This document shows positions 1 through 5,152 of a stretch of DNA of 5,152 bases, one piece after another; within the stretch, counting starts at the first letter, position 1, and every line of letters begins with the position of its first letter. The notes under the pieces were generated by a model, which saw only the letters and a list, made by a program, of their open reading frames with translations, searched no databases and was not told the DNA's origin. The stretch covers positions 1 to 5,152 of the forward strand of contig DATLAN010000066.1 in the NCBI GenBank assembly GCA_035527455.1. The letters run 5' to 3'. The stretch is from DATLAN01 sp035527455. Its GTDB lineage: Bacteria; Planctomycetota; Planctomycetia; Pirellulales; Thermoguttaceae. Position numbers and translations under genes: made by a program.

Positions 1-2
1 CG

Positions 3-89
3 AAGTTTCATCTCGCTTCAGCGAAGAAACCGGGCCCGATCGCCATGCGGCAAAGCCGGATCGGCAATCCGTTGCTGGAAGGAGATTGA
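3..89 (+). CDS. C-terminal tail of an unidentified upstream gene (partial, 5' end outside window)
   Basis: The third forward frame is open from the window edge to a TGA at 87-89 and gives 28 residues, including the stretch KKPGPIAMRQSRIGNPLLEGD read from about position 27. The composition looks like a folded protein end (Gly/Pro turn, Ile-Ala-Met-Arg strand, polar tail). The alternative first frame reads through with an Arg/Cys/Ser-rich sequence that looks non-coding. The Gly-Pro-Ile-Ala element resembles the last strand of some jelly-roll domains in sugar-active proteins, but the piece is too short to name a family. It is followed by a gene-free spacer, so this would be the last gene of its transcript. 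Confidence 0.4.
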   Translation, partial: KFHLASAKKPGPIAMRQSRIGNPLLEGD

Positions 90-304
90 GATGTGGGCTA
101 GCGCACACTCTCGCGAAAACAACATACGTAAGTTTCCCCAGTCCAGCCCTCCTTCGCACCATCAAGGCTGCCCCTGCGCATCCTAATCCCACCCCTCCCC
201 CGAGGCAAGGGCGAAGGGAAGGACGTGTGAATGTGAAGGAGGAGGCCGGGCGGACGCGGGGAGGAGGGACAGGGCGCCGTGTGACGGAGGGGCCGGGCGC
301 TGGA
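90..304. other. Gene-free spacer, low-complexity and purine-rich on the plus strand
   Basis: No frame on either strand gives a convincing protein here. The plus-strand reading that runs through it is full of Arg, Gly and Pro and has no recognisable domain. From about 200 to 300 the plus strand is dominated by G and A runs (for example GAAGGAGGAGG near 235 and GGGGAGGAGGGACAGGG near 259). It is preceded by a pyrimidine stretch, CCCACCCCTCCCCC, near 188-201. The C-rich and G-rich blocks around 190-220 could fold into an imperfect hairpin, like the decayed G/C-rich intergenic repeats seen in many GC-rich genomes. No promoter or terminator could be assigned with confidence. Confidence 0.4.
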
Positions 305-655
305 CGTTTCGAAGAGGGTTACGTCTGGGACTCCAGGCGCAACTCTGCTGTAACCCGGCACCAGGCGATACATCGCGGCCACGTGTGGAGCTACGACTTC
401 CTGGCGGACCGCACGGAGGACGGGCGTCGGTTGAAGCTGCTGGTGGTGATCGACGAGTTCACGCGGGAATGCCTGGCCGTCGAGGCGGGCCGGACGTTCA
501 CGGCCCGGGACGTGATCCTGACCCTGCAGTATCTGTTCGCCGTGCGGGGCGCCCCGGAGCACGTGCGTAGCGACAACGGGCCGGAGTTCATCGCGAAGGA
601 GATTCAACGCTGGCTGAATCGGGCCAGTCTGGGTACGCTGACCATCCAGAAGGCA
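305..655 (+). pseudogene. IS3-family transposase (OrfB) remnant, integrase core truncated at both ends
   Basis: The plus-strand frame beginning at 341 encodes a clear piece of the rve/DDE integrase core of IS3-family OrfB. It contains the motif HVWSYDF with the first catalytic Asp at 395-397, then DRTEDGRRLKLL and VIDEFTRECLAVE. RGAPEHVRSDNGPEF follows, with the second catalytic Asp at 572-574. The spacing between the two Asp residues (58 residues) fits the family. The match fades around 650, just where the family continues with a conserved Ser-Pro-Trp-Glu-Asn-Gly-Tyr motif, so the region carrying the catalytic Glu (about 35 residues after the second Asp) is missing. The N-terminal helix-turn-helix region and OrfA are also missing. 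No terminal inverted repeats were found. The remnant has no internal stop and runs in frame into the next gene. The ends given are estimates. It cannot be an active transposase. Confidence 0.85.
305..655 (+). mobile_element. Relic of an IS3-family insertion sequence
   Basis: Only about 350 bases of an element that is normally 1.2-1.5 kb remain, all from the middle of the transposase gene. Both IS ends, the first reading frame and the last part of the second are gone. No target-site duplication can be recognised. This points to an old insertion eroded by deletions and records past rearrangement directly upstream of the serine hydrolase gene. Boundaries are inferred from where transposase similarity fades. 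Confidence 0.7.
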
Positions 656-658
656 ACC

Positions 659-688
659 CTGCCGAGGCGTTCTCGGCGGCAACGCCGG
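659..688 (+). other. Two overlapping, mutually exclusive hairpins in the leader of the serine hydrolase gene
   Basis: Hairpin one pairs GCCGAG (661-666) with CTCGGC (672-677) around a five-base loop. It can be extended by two pairs, 659-660 with 678-679, one of them a G-U pair. Hairpin two pairs CGGCG (674-678) with CGCCG (683-687) around a GCAA loop of the GNRA type. They share bases 674-678, so only one can form at a time. No U-run follows, so neither is a standard terminator. They lie about 36-65 bases before the ribosome binding site. A regulatory role is speculation; high GC content alone can give such pairings. Confidence 0.3.
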
Positions 689-723
689 CATCAGCGATCT
701 TGTTATTGCAACAGAGATCCTGT

Positions 724-728
724 GGAGG
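724..728 (+). promoter_or_regulatory. Ribosome binding site of the serine hydrolase gene
   Basis: GGAGG lies five bases before the ATG at 734-736. It supports this start over any upstream in-frame start inside the transposase remnant. The signal peptide begins directly at this ATG, which agrees. Confidence 0.75.
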
Positions 729-733
729 TCGTC

Positions 734-1957
734 ATGAATGTATTGAGAAACTGGGCGGCGGCCATTGCCGTCGCGTGCGTGCTGGCTTTGCCGGCATGGG
801 CGGGGGAGATTCCCCAGGCGAAGCCGGAAGCGGTGGGCATGTCCGGCGAAAGGCTGGCGGAGGTCACATCCAAAGTTCAGAAGATGGTCGATGACCGGAA
901 GATCGCCGGGGCGATCACGATGGTGGCTCGAAGGGGCAAGATCGTGCATTTCGAGACGTACGGACTGCGGGAGATCGACGAGAAGAAACCCGTCGCAGAA
1001 GACACGATCATGCGGTTGTATTCGATGACCAAACCCATCACGACCGTGGCGGCGATGATGCTGTATGACGAGGGTAAACTTGAACTGGATGATCCGGTTG
1101 AACAATACGTTCCGGAACTGAAGGGACTGAAGGTCTATCATGACACCCAACCGGTGGAGCCGGATCGCAAGGTCACCATCCGGGATCTGATGCGCCATAC
1201 GTCGGGATTGACGTACGGGATCTTCGGGAATTCACCGGTCGATCAGATCTATAAAAAGGAGCGGATCATCGGCAGTCGGGATTTGCGGTCGATGGTTGAA
1301 AAGCTGGGCAGGATACCGTTGATGCATCAGCCGGGTAGCCGATGGCATTACAGCGTCTCGACGGACGTCCTCGGGTGCCTGGTGGAAAAAGTATCGGGCG
1401 GGAAACTGGACGTGTTCTTCCAGGAGCGGATCTTCAAGCCGCTGGACATGAAGGATACGGCGTTCTTTGTCCCCAAGACGAAAGTGGATCGTTTCTCATC
1501 CTGTTATTCGCCCGGGCCGGAAGGCTTGAAAGTAACAGAAAAACTCAACGCCAGCCGCTACCTGATGCCGCCGAGTTTCCTGTCCGGTGGAGGCGGGCTG
1601 GTTTCGACGGCACGGGACTACATGCGGTTCTGCCAGATGCTGATCCATAAAGGGGAACTGTTCGGCGCGCGGATCTTGAAAGCCGAAACGGTTGACATAA
1701 TGACGAAGAACCAACTGCCCGAGAAGGTTTATTGGGGCGGCAAGAACGGGTTCGGCCTGGGCTTTTCCGTGCAGATTCAGGACGGGGGCTCTAGCGCCCA
1801 CGCGGGTGAATACGGCTGGGGCGGCGCGGCCAGCACCCATTTCTGGATCTCGCCGAAAGACGACCTGGCCGTCGTGGCGTTGTCGCAGTTGATGCCGTTT
1901 TCGCCGCAGTTGCAGAACGCGGTGAAGCCGCTGGTGTACGAGGCTCTTGTGGATTGA
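734..1957 (+). CDS. Exported serine hydrolase of the beta-lactamase fold (class C / family VIII esterase type)
   Basis: The protein has 407 residues, normal for the family. Residues 1-23 form a signal peptide with a hydrophobic core and an Ala-Trp-Ala cleavage site, so the enzyme acts in the periplasm or outside the cell. The catalytic Ser-x-x-Lys motif is SMTK at residues 97-100 (within RLYSMTKPIT), giving nucleophile Ser97 and base Lys100. RHTSGLTYG (154-162) is the conserved block after it. HYSVSTDVLG (205-214) supplies the Tyr206 motif as Tyr-Ser-Val rather than the Tyr-x-Asn of true class C beta-lactamases. A Gly-rich loop at 284-289 (SGGGGL) is typical, and GWGGAAST (361-368) stands where beta-lactamases have Lys-Thr-Gly. 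Tyr-Ser-x plus Trp-Gly-Gly is the pattern of family VIII carboxylesterases such as EstB, so ester hydrolysis is more likely than beta-lactam resistance or peptidoglycan cleavage; the substrate is unknown. The ATG at 734 is chosen for its ribosome binding site and signal peptide. The frame is open upstream to 86 through an IS3 relic, which makes a false longer gene. Confidence 0.9.
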   Translation: MNVLRNWAAAIAVACVLALPAWAGEIPQAKPEAVGMSGERLAEVTSKVQKMVDDRKIAGAITMVARRGKIVHFETYGLREIDEKKPVAEDTIMRLYSMTKPITTVAAMMLYDEGKLELDDPVEQYVPELKGLKVYHDTQPVEPDRKVTIRDLMRHTSGLTYGIFGNSPVDQIYKKERIIGSRDLRSMVEKLGRIPLMHQPGSRWHYSVSTDVLGCLVEKVSGGKLDVFFQERIFKPLDMKDTAFFVPKTKVDRFSSCYSPGPEGLKVTEKLNASRYLMPPSFLSGGGGLVSTARDYMRFCQMLIHKGELFGARILKAETVDIMTKNQLPEKVYWGGKNGFGLGFSVQIQDGGSSAHAGEYGWGGAASTHFWISPKDDLAVVALSQLMPFSPQLQNAVKPLVYEALVD

Positions 1958-2015
1958 CAGGTCGGGGTCCGTTGCGATGAGGTCAGGCGCCCTGTCGACG
2001 TTCTCATCCCTCAAG

Positions 2016-2038
2016 GTGATGGAAAGGCTCCCCATCAT
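2016..2038 (+). other. Possible hairpin covering the ribosome binding site of the small ORF
   Basis: TGATGG (2017-2022) pairs with CCATCA (2032-2037), extended by one G-U pair at 2016/2038, around a nine-base loop. The structure would enclose the GGAAAGG at 2021-2027 and the ATG at 2037, so it could limit translation of the small ORF. It could equally be a weak remnant of a terminator for the serine hydrolase gene, although no T-run follows. A stem this short can arise by chance. Confidence 0.2.
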
Positions 2039-2201
2039 GCAAGGCAGCCGAGGGCAGATTCTCCTGTCCGCGAAGCACATCGACAGCCGCCGTTTTCCTG
2101 CGAAGAGAACGTGCGCACTCATCATGGCGGCTGCCTTGTTTGCGGGCGTGGCCGGACAGGTCGCGGGCGAAGGGAAGGCAAAGGGGGGCGCAGCAAAGTG
2201 A
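2037..2201 (+). CDS. Candidate small ORF with a hydrophobic signal-like segment, overlapping the next gene
   Basis: This frame would encode 54 residues from the ATG at 2037, which has GGAAAGG nine bases upstream; the frame is open further upstream to an ATG at 1947. Residues 18-24 are basic (DSRRFPAKR region), 25-43 are hydrophobic (CALIMAAALFAGVAGQV), and the tail is Gly/Ala/Lys-rich (GEGKAKGGAAK). Together these resemble a signal peptide or a single membrane segment. The TGA at 2199-2201 overlaps the GTG start of the next gene in the sequence GTGA, an arrangement typical of translational coupling. It could be a small membrane or leader peptide, the surviving start of a broken exported protein, or non-coding sequence. 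No family is recognised and a chance ORF is quite possible in GC-rich DNA. Confidence 0.3.
   Translation: MQGSRGQILLSAKHIDSRRFPAKRTCALIMAAALFAGVAGQVAGEGKAKGGAAK
2181..2188 (+). promoter_or_regulatory. Ribosome binding site of the propeller gene
   Basis: AAGGGGGG ends nine bases before the GTG at 2198. It decides for this GTG over the in-frame GTG at 2111, which would add 29 Arg/Gly-rich residues in front of a good signal peptide. Confidence 0.6.
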
Positions 2202-3553
2202 AGAGGGTTCTTCCGATTCTGCCGCTTACGCTCATCTGCGTTGCTGCAACGGCCCTTGCGCAATCGCAAGCCGCCGGCGGGTGGCAACAATCCTTCAAGG
2301 CGGGCATGATCGATGCGTCCACCGGCAAGCCGATCCGGGGCACCGAGATCGTGCATCTGGCCGCGCACAAGGGCCGATTGTATGCCGGCAATGGCTACTG
2401 GATGGACACGCGGGGGCACGGGAACACCGCCTGGTCGCAGGTGCTCGTGCTGGATTCGCCGGAGGGGAGTTGGAAGGTGGACCTCGTCCTCGGGCCGCCG
2501 TATCTGCGCGTGACGGTGCTGGAGTCCGTCACGTTCACGACGGACGGTGACGGCAAGGCACTCGCGGCACCGGTGAATCTGCTGATGGCGGCATCCGATA
2601 TCCAGGGCGGTGACCGTCAGACCAACATCTGGACGCGCGACGACGCCCGTAACACCTGGGTGAAGACGACGCTGGAGGGCGACCCGAAGTACCGACGCTC
2701 GACGCGCGCCCTGGTCGTCCATCGCGATCGGCAGACCGGCGTGGACCGCATCGTCATCGCCGCCGGCGCCTTGGGCATCTACAGCGGCGTCTTCGACGCC
2801 AAGCAGCCCGGCAAGGTCCGCTGGGGCAAGAAAGCGGAACTCGGGCCGGTGAGCATCCGGCCGATGGCGTTCGTCGAGGCCAACGGCAGCCTCTACGCCT
2901 CGGCCGGCGTCTCGGTCTACCGCCGCAAGGACGGAGCGTCTCCCGTCTGGGAAAAGGTCTACTCCGACGACACCCGCGAGCACTGGGAACTTGGCGGAAT
3001 CCGCGGCCTGACCGCCGTGCCGTCACCGAACGGATCCGGCGAGTCGATTCTGTTTTCGCATACGGACCGCATCATCCGCATCGACCCGAAGGATGATCAC
3101 AAGGCGACCGTCGAATTGCAGATCAGGCAACTGCTGGAGAAGAACTGGGGGACCGCCGTCACGGGCAGCATCATCGCCGCCTACAGCGACATGTTGCCGC
3201 TCAGAGATCCCGCAACGGGACACACCGTGCACATCATGGGCGTGCAGGGCCGGATCGAACGGGGCGGAAGGGACAGGACGTATCGCCCCGACACGTTTTT
3301 CGGCTGGTATGCCGGCGGTTCGTACCTGATCCGGGAATCCGATCAAGGCTATCGGCTGAAGGAAGTCAACGGACGGTGGACGCCCGGCAAACCCAATCTG
3401 GTGGCTCCGCGAACCTTCGTGGTCTCGCCCTTCCCGGATGACGCCGGCGGGCACGTCTACTTCGCCGGGTTCGACGCGAACTTCTTTCCGGCGCTCGACA
3501 CGGCCTGGGTCTTCCGCGCCTCGATCGAAACCGTGCTCCGGGCTGACCCATGA
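2198..3553 (+). CDS. Exported protein of unknown function, probable beta-propeller
   Basis: The protein has 451 residues from the GTG start. Residues 1-21 form a signal peptide (MKRVLPILPLTLICVAATALA, cleaved before Gln22); the Cys14 in it does not sit in a lipobox. The mature part has recurring strand patterns of the propeller type, in which a hydrophobic strand, a Gly or Asp turn and a Tyr-ending strand repeat. They occur at about 49-73 (HLAAHKGRLYAGNGYW), 79-95 (QVLVLDSPEGSWKVD), 168-200 (ALVVHRDRQTGVDRIVIAAG), 220-246 (MAFVEANGSLYASAGVSVYR), 267-297 (GLTAVPSPNGSGESILF), 340-380 and 403-428 (FVVSPFPDDAGGHVYFAGFD). The stretches GTEIVHLAAHKGRLYAG, GIRGLTAV and DTAWVFR look conserved, and I recall similar uncharacterised proteins from planctomycete-like genomes, but no catalytic triad or metal site stands out. 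A sugar- or surface-binding role or an unknown enzyme activity are both possible. Its start overlaps a small ORF and it converges with the GH32 gene. Coding is certain in practice; function is unknown. Confidence 0.85.
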   Translation: MKRVLPILPLTLICVAATALAQSQAAGGWQQSFKAGMIDASTGKPIRGTEIVHLAAHKGRLYAGNGYWMDTRGHGNTAWSQVLVLDSPEGSWKVDLVLGPPYLRVTVLESVTFTTDGDGKALAAPVNLLMAASDIQGGDRQTNIWTRDDARNTWVKTTLEGDPKYRRSTRALVVHRDRQTGVDRIVIAAGALGIYSGVFDAKQPGKVRWGKKAELGPVSIRPMAFVEANGSLYASAGVSVYRRKDGASPVWEKVYSDDTREHWELGGIRGLTAVPSPNGSGESILFSHTDRIIRIDPKDDHKATVELQIRQLLEKNWGTAVTGSIIAAYSDMLPLRDPATGHTVHIMGVQGRIERGGRDRTYRPDTFFGWYAGGSYLIRESDQGYRLKEVNGRWTPGKPNLVAPRTFVVSPFPDDAGGHVYFAGFDANFFPALDTAWVFRASIETVLRADP

Positions 3554-3571
3554 ACCGGTCGTCGCCTGCTG

Positions 3572-3588
3572 AGCCGACGGCCCCGGCT
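3572..3588 (+). other. Short GC hairpin after the propeller gene
   Basis: AGCCG (3572-3576) pairs with CGGCT (3584-3588) around a seven-base loop, beginning 18 bases after the propeller stop codon. No T-run follows, so a terminator role is only weakly supported. Confidence 0.2.
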
Positions 3589-3604
3589 GTGCTGCATTGA
3601 CTTA

Positions 3605-3619
3605 CCACTCTACGAGTGG
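3605..3619. other. Perfect short inverted repeat in the convergent junction
   Basis: CCACTC (3605-3610) and GAGTGG (3614-3619) are perfect complements around the three-base spacer TAC. The repeat lies between the two convergent stop codons and reads the same on both strands, so it could aid termination in either direction or be the core of a small dispersed repeat. No T-run adjoins it. Confidence 0.35.
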
Positions 3620-3624
3620 CATCC

Positions 3625-3658
3625 GAGTTGGGGGCGGGTCATTGCCTCCCGGCAACTC
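3625..3658. terminator. Candidate bidirectional terminator hairpin between convergent genes
   Basis: GAGTTG (3625-3630) pairs perfectly with CAACTC (3653-3658). Inside, after a small asymmetric bulge, GGG (3632-3634) pairs with CCC (3648-3650) and, past a C/T mismatch, GG (3636-3637) with CC (3645-3646). The hairpin abuts the stop codon of the minus-strand GH32 gene at 3661-3659. On the plus strand it is followed by the moderately T-rich TCAGTTCTTCTTCC; on the minus strand no T-run follows. Its place at a convergent gene end fits a terminator serving both genes, but the weak T tracts leave doubt. Confidence 0.4.
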
Positions 3659-5152
3659 TCAGTTCTTCTTCCAGGCCGACTTCATTTCGTAAGCCTTGAG
3701 CGATTCAAGCGTCAGCGAACCGCCCTCCGCTGTCAACGAGATCGTGCCGATCGGCTTGCCCATGTCGCGACGGCCGGAGGTCTTGTAGCATGCCCCACCA
3801 CCGCCGATCAACTCGTACATCGGACGGTCAACCAGGACGCGGAACGTCACCTTGCCGTCCTTCATCGCCAGCGGCATTTCGTCGAGTTTCTGGGCGGCGA
3901 AGTCGTAGGTCGCCGCATTCTCACCGAACCGGAGAACGGCTTTCGCGGCGGTTCCCTTCTTCAAGGTCACGACAATATCGAAGAGTTGGTCCGTAACGTC
4001 GAACGTGACGACCGGTGCCTCGGCTGTCAGTTCCATGTTCTCGGCCGTCTTCGGGTTCGACTTGCGAAGTTGCTGGAGTTCCTTGATCGGAGTGGCGAAC
4101 ATCCGGACGCCGTCTTCGGTGGTGTGCAGCGTCAGGTTGGTCGGCACGGTGAACGTTTGGTTGAACGGCATGTCCGGGATGTTGATCCGCGCCCAACCGA
4201 CCTGAACGACACGGCCGTCCGGGCTGTTGCTGAAGCATTGCGAGGCGTAGTAGGCGCCCCAGTGGACGCGGTGTTTCCCTTCGTGCTCCGGGGCAAACGT
4301 CTTGCCGTCGAAATGTCCGATCGCATATCGTGCGTCCGCGGCGTAGATGACCCACTTGGTCTTCTTGGCATCGCCGTCGACGGGCAGTTCGAAGATCTCG
4401 GCACACTCGAAGTAGCCGGGGATCTTGCCCGTAAGTTCCCACTCTTTGAGATCCTTGCTCGCATAGAGTGCGATATTCCGGCCGATCTTCTTGTCTTGGT
4501 CCTGGTCAAAAACGGCGATGACCCAGTGCTTGCCCGGCTTGTACCACATCAGTTTCGGGTCGCGGCCGGAGTGCCGGATGACGGGATTGCCTTCGTAGTA
4601 CGTCCACGTCTTGCCGCGGTCGGTCGAGTAGGCAAGTGATTCGCCGCAGCCGGTGTCGGTGAACGCGAGGACCATCGTCTTCTCGTCGCCCTTTTGCCAG
4701 CCGGCGGTGTTGCCCAGATCGACATTGCCGCTACCCGAAAAGCAGTTCTTGACGGCCATCTTCGGATGACGGTTCTTGACGTCCCCGCCGAAGGATCGGA
4801 GCGCCCGGTCCTGCTCGGTCCAGTGGACCATGTCGGCGCTGGTGGCGTGTCCCCAGTACATATTGGCCCAGCCGCGGCCTGCCGGGTTGCACTGCCAGAA
4901 GAAGTGGTACTGGCCGTCGTAGTAGCACATCCCGTTCGGGTCGTTGTTCCAGCCGCGCATCTGGCTCATGTGAAACTGGGGGCGCAGGGCTTCATCGTAG
5001 AGCGGCTGGAGATGGCGGATTTCGTCGCTCGATTCGAACATCTCGCAGATTTCAGGTGCCGCCTTGGCGGCGACCTTCGCGGTCTTGCCGACGTACTCCG
5101 ACATATCGAGGTAGGTCCACCAGTCGATGGCGTCCTTGTTCGGCGGGAAATC
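3659..5152 (-). CDS. Glycoside hydrolase family 32 (fructan / beta-fructofuranosidase type), 5' end outside window
   Basis: The minus-strand frame gives 497 residues to the TGA at 3661-3659 and stays open to the window edge. Residue numbers here count from the internal Met at 5104, which is not the likely start because 16 more in-frame residues (DFPPNKDAIDWWTYLD) precede it. A short N-terminal segment (about 1-40) leads into the five-bladed propeller (about 43-345) and a C-terminal beta-sandwich (about 346-481, ending LESLKAYEMKSAW). The nucleophile is Asp55 in WNNDPNG (codon 4942-4940). Other family blocks are FSGSG (122-126), the transition-state-stabilising RDP (181-183) and the acid/base Glu233 in FECAEIFEL (codon 4408-4406). 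The whole catalytic set is present, so the enzyme should be active on sucrose, inulin or levan, releasing fructose by a retaining mechanism. Motif variants (second Asn for Met in WMNDPNG, ECAEIF for ECPDLF) suggest a divergent subfamily. A signal peptide cannot be judged. The gene is convergent to the propeller gene and transcribed apart from it. Confidence 0.93.
   Translation of the reverse strand, partial: DFPPNKDAIDWWTYLDMSEYVGKTAKVAAKAAPEICEMFESSDEIRHLQPLYDEALRPQFHMSQMRGWNNDPNGMCYYDGQYHFFWQCNPAGRGWANMYWGHATSADMVHWTEQDRALRSFGGDVKNRHPKMAVKNCFSGSGNVDLGNTAGWQKGDEKTMVLAFTDTGCGESLAYSTDRGKTWTYYEGNPVIRHSGRDPKLMWYKPGKHWVIAVFDQDQDKKIGRNIALYASKDLKEWELTGKIPGYFECAEIFELPVDGDAKKTKWVIYAADARYAIGHFDGKTFAPEHEGKHRVHWGAYYASQCFSNSPDGRVVQVGWARINIPDMPFNQTFTVPTNLTLHTTEDGVRMFATPIKELQQLRKSNPKTAENMELTAEAPVVTFDVTDQLFDIVVTLKKGTAAKAVLRFGENAATYDFAAQKLDEMPLAMKDGKVTFRVLVDRPMYELIGGGGACYKTSGRRDMGKPIGTISLTAEGGSLTLESLKAYEMKSAWKKN

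Noticed and set aside
333..367. Direct repeat CCAGGCG at 333-339 and 361-367 as a target-site duplication
   Set aside because: Both copies lie inside or at the edge of the transposase relic, only 28 bases apart, so they cannot flank an insertion.
86..733. N-terminal extension of the serine hydrolase as a genuine transposase-hydrolase fusion
   Set aside because: The GGAGG site and signal peptide at 734 give a complete normal-length enzyme, and a signal peptide would be pointless inside a fusion. Residues before 305 have no domain.
98..1198. A 366-codon minus-strand open frame over the IS relic and the hydrolase front
   Set aside because: It is antisense to recognisable transposase and hydrolase motifs, with His/Arg/Pro-rich composition and no recognisable domain.
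734..1957. True class C beta-lactamase conferring antibiotic resistance
   Set aside because: The Tyr-x-Asn and Lys-Thr-Gly motifs are replaced by the esterase-type Tyr-Ser-Val and Trp-Gly-Gly patterns.
2111..2197. Upstream GTG start at 2111 for the propeller gene
   Set aside because: It would put 29 Arg/Gly-rich residues before a good signal peptide; the GTG at 2198 has its own Shine-Dalgarno sequence.
1496..2983. A 495-codon minus-strand open frame spanning the hydrolase end and the propeller start
   Set aside because: It lies antisense to two well-supported genes, is rich in Arg, Gly, Ala, Pro and His, shows no domain, and crosses a gene boundary. It is a by-product of GC-rich codon use on the other strand.
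3986..4639. A 217-codon plus-strand open frame inside the GH32 gene
   Set aside because: It is antisense to the catalytic core of GH32, including the acid/base motif, and has no recognisable domain.

Overview
The window is GC-rich DNA, with most third codon positions G or C in the propeller and GH32 genes. Its gene content is typical of an environmental polysaccharide-degrading bacterium. The GH32 motif style and the secreted propeller protein of unknown role resemble what I associate with Planctomycetes or the related Verrucomicrobia. That assignment is inference from protein style; the window has no rRNA or other marker gene.

Layout from left to right. Positions 1-89 probably hold the last 28 codons of an unidentified plus-strand gene. 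Positions 90-304 contain no convincing gene, only a purine-rich, low-complexity spacer. Positions 305-655 are a remnant of an IS3-family transposase, cut at both ends and lacking the catalytic glutamate. A complete plus-strand gene for an exported beta-lactamase-fold serine hydrolase follows (734-1957). It happens to be in frame with the transposase remnant, so an automatic caller may merge the two into one false 623-residue protein. The spacer 1958-2197 carries a candidate 54-residue ORF whose stop overlaps the GTG start of the next gene in the sequence GTGA. That next gene (2198-3553) encodes an exported 451-residue protein, probably a beta-propeller, of unknown function. A 105-base convergent junction with several hairpins separates it from a minus-strand glycoside hydrolase family 32 gene (3659-5152), whose 5' end lies beyond the window.

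Functionally, the best-supported theme is extracellular or periplasmic carbohydrate and ester breakdown: a GH32 fructan or sucrose hydrolase, an exported serine hydrolase that could act as an esterase, and an exported protein with no recognised catalytic motif. The GH32 gene is convergent to the others and cannot share their operon, so any cooperation is inferred only from proximity. I found no CRISPR array, tRNA, rRNA, phage module or defence system, and nothing that supports a wholly new multi-gene system. The least explained elements are the propeller protein and the small overlapping ORF before it.
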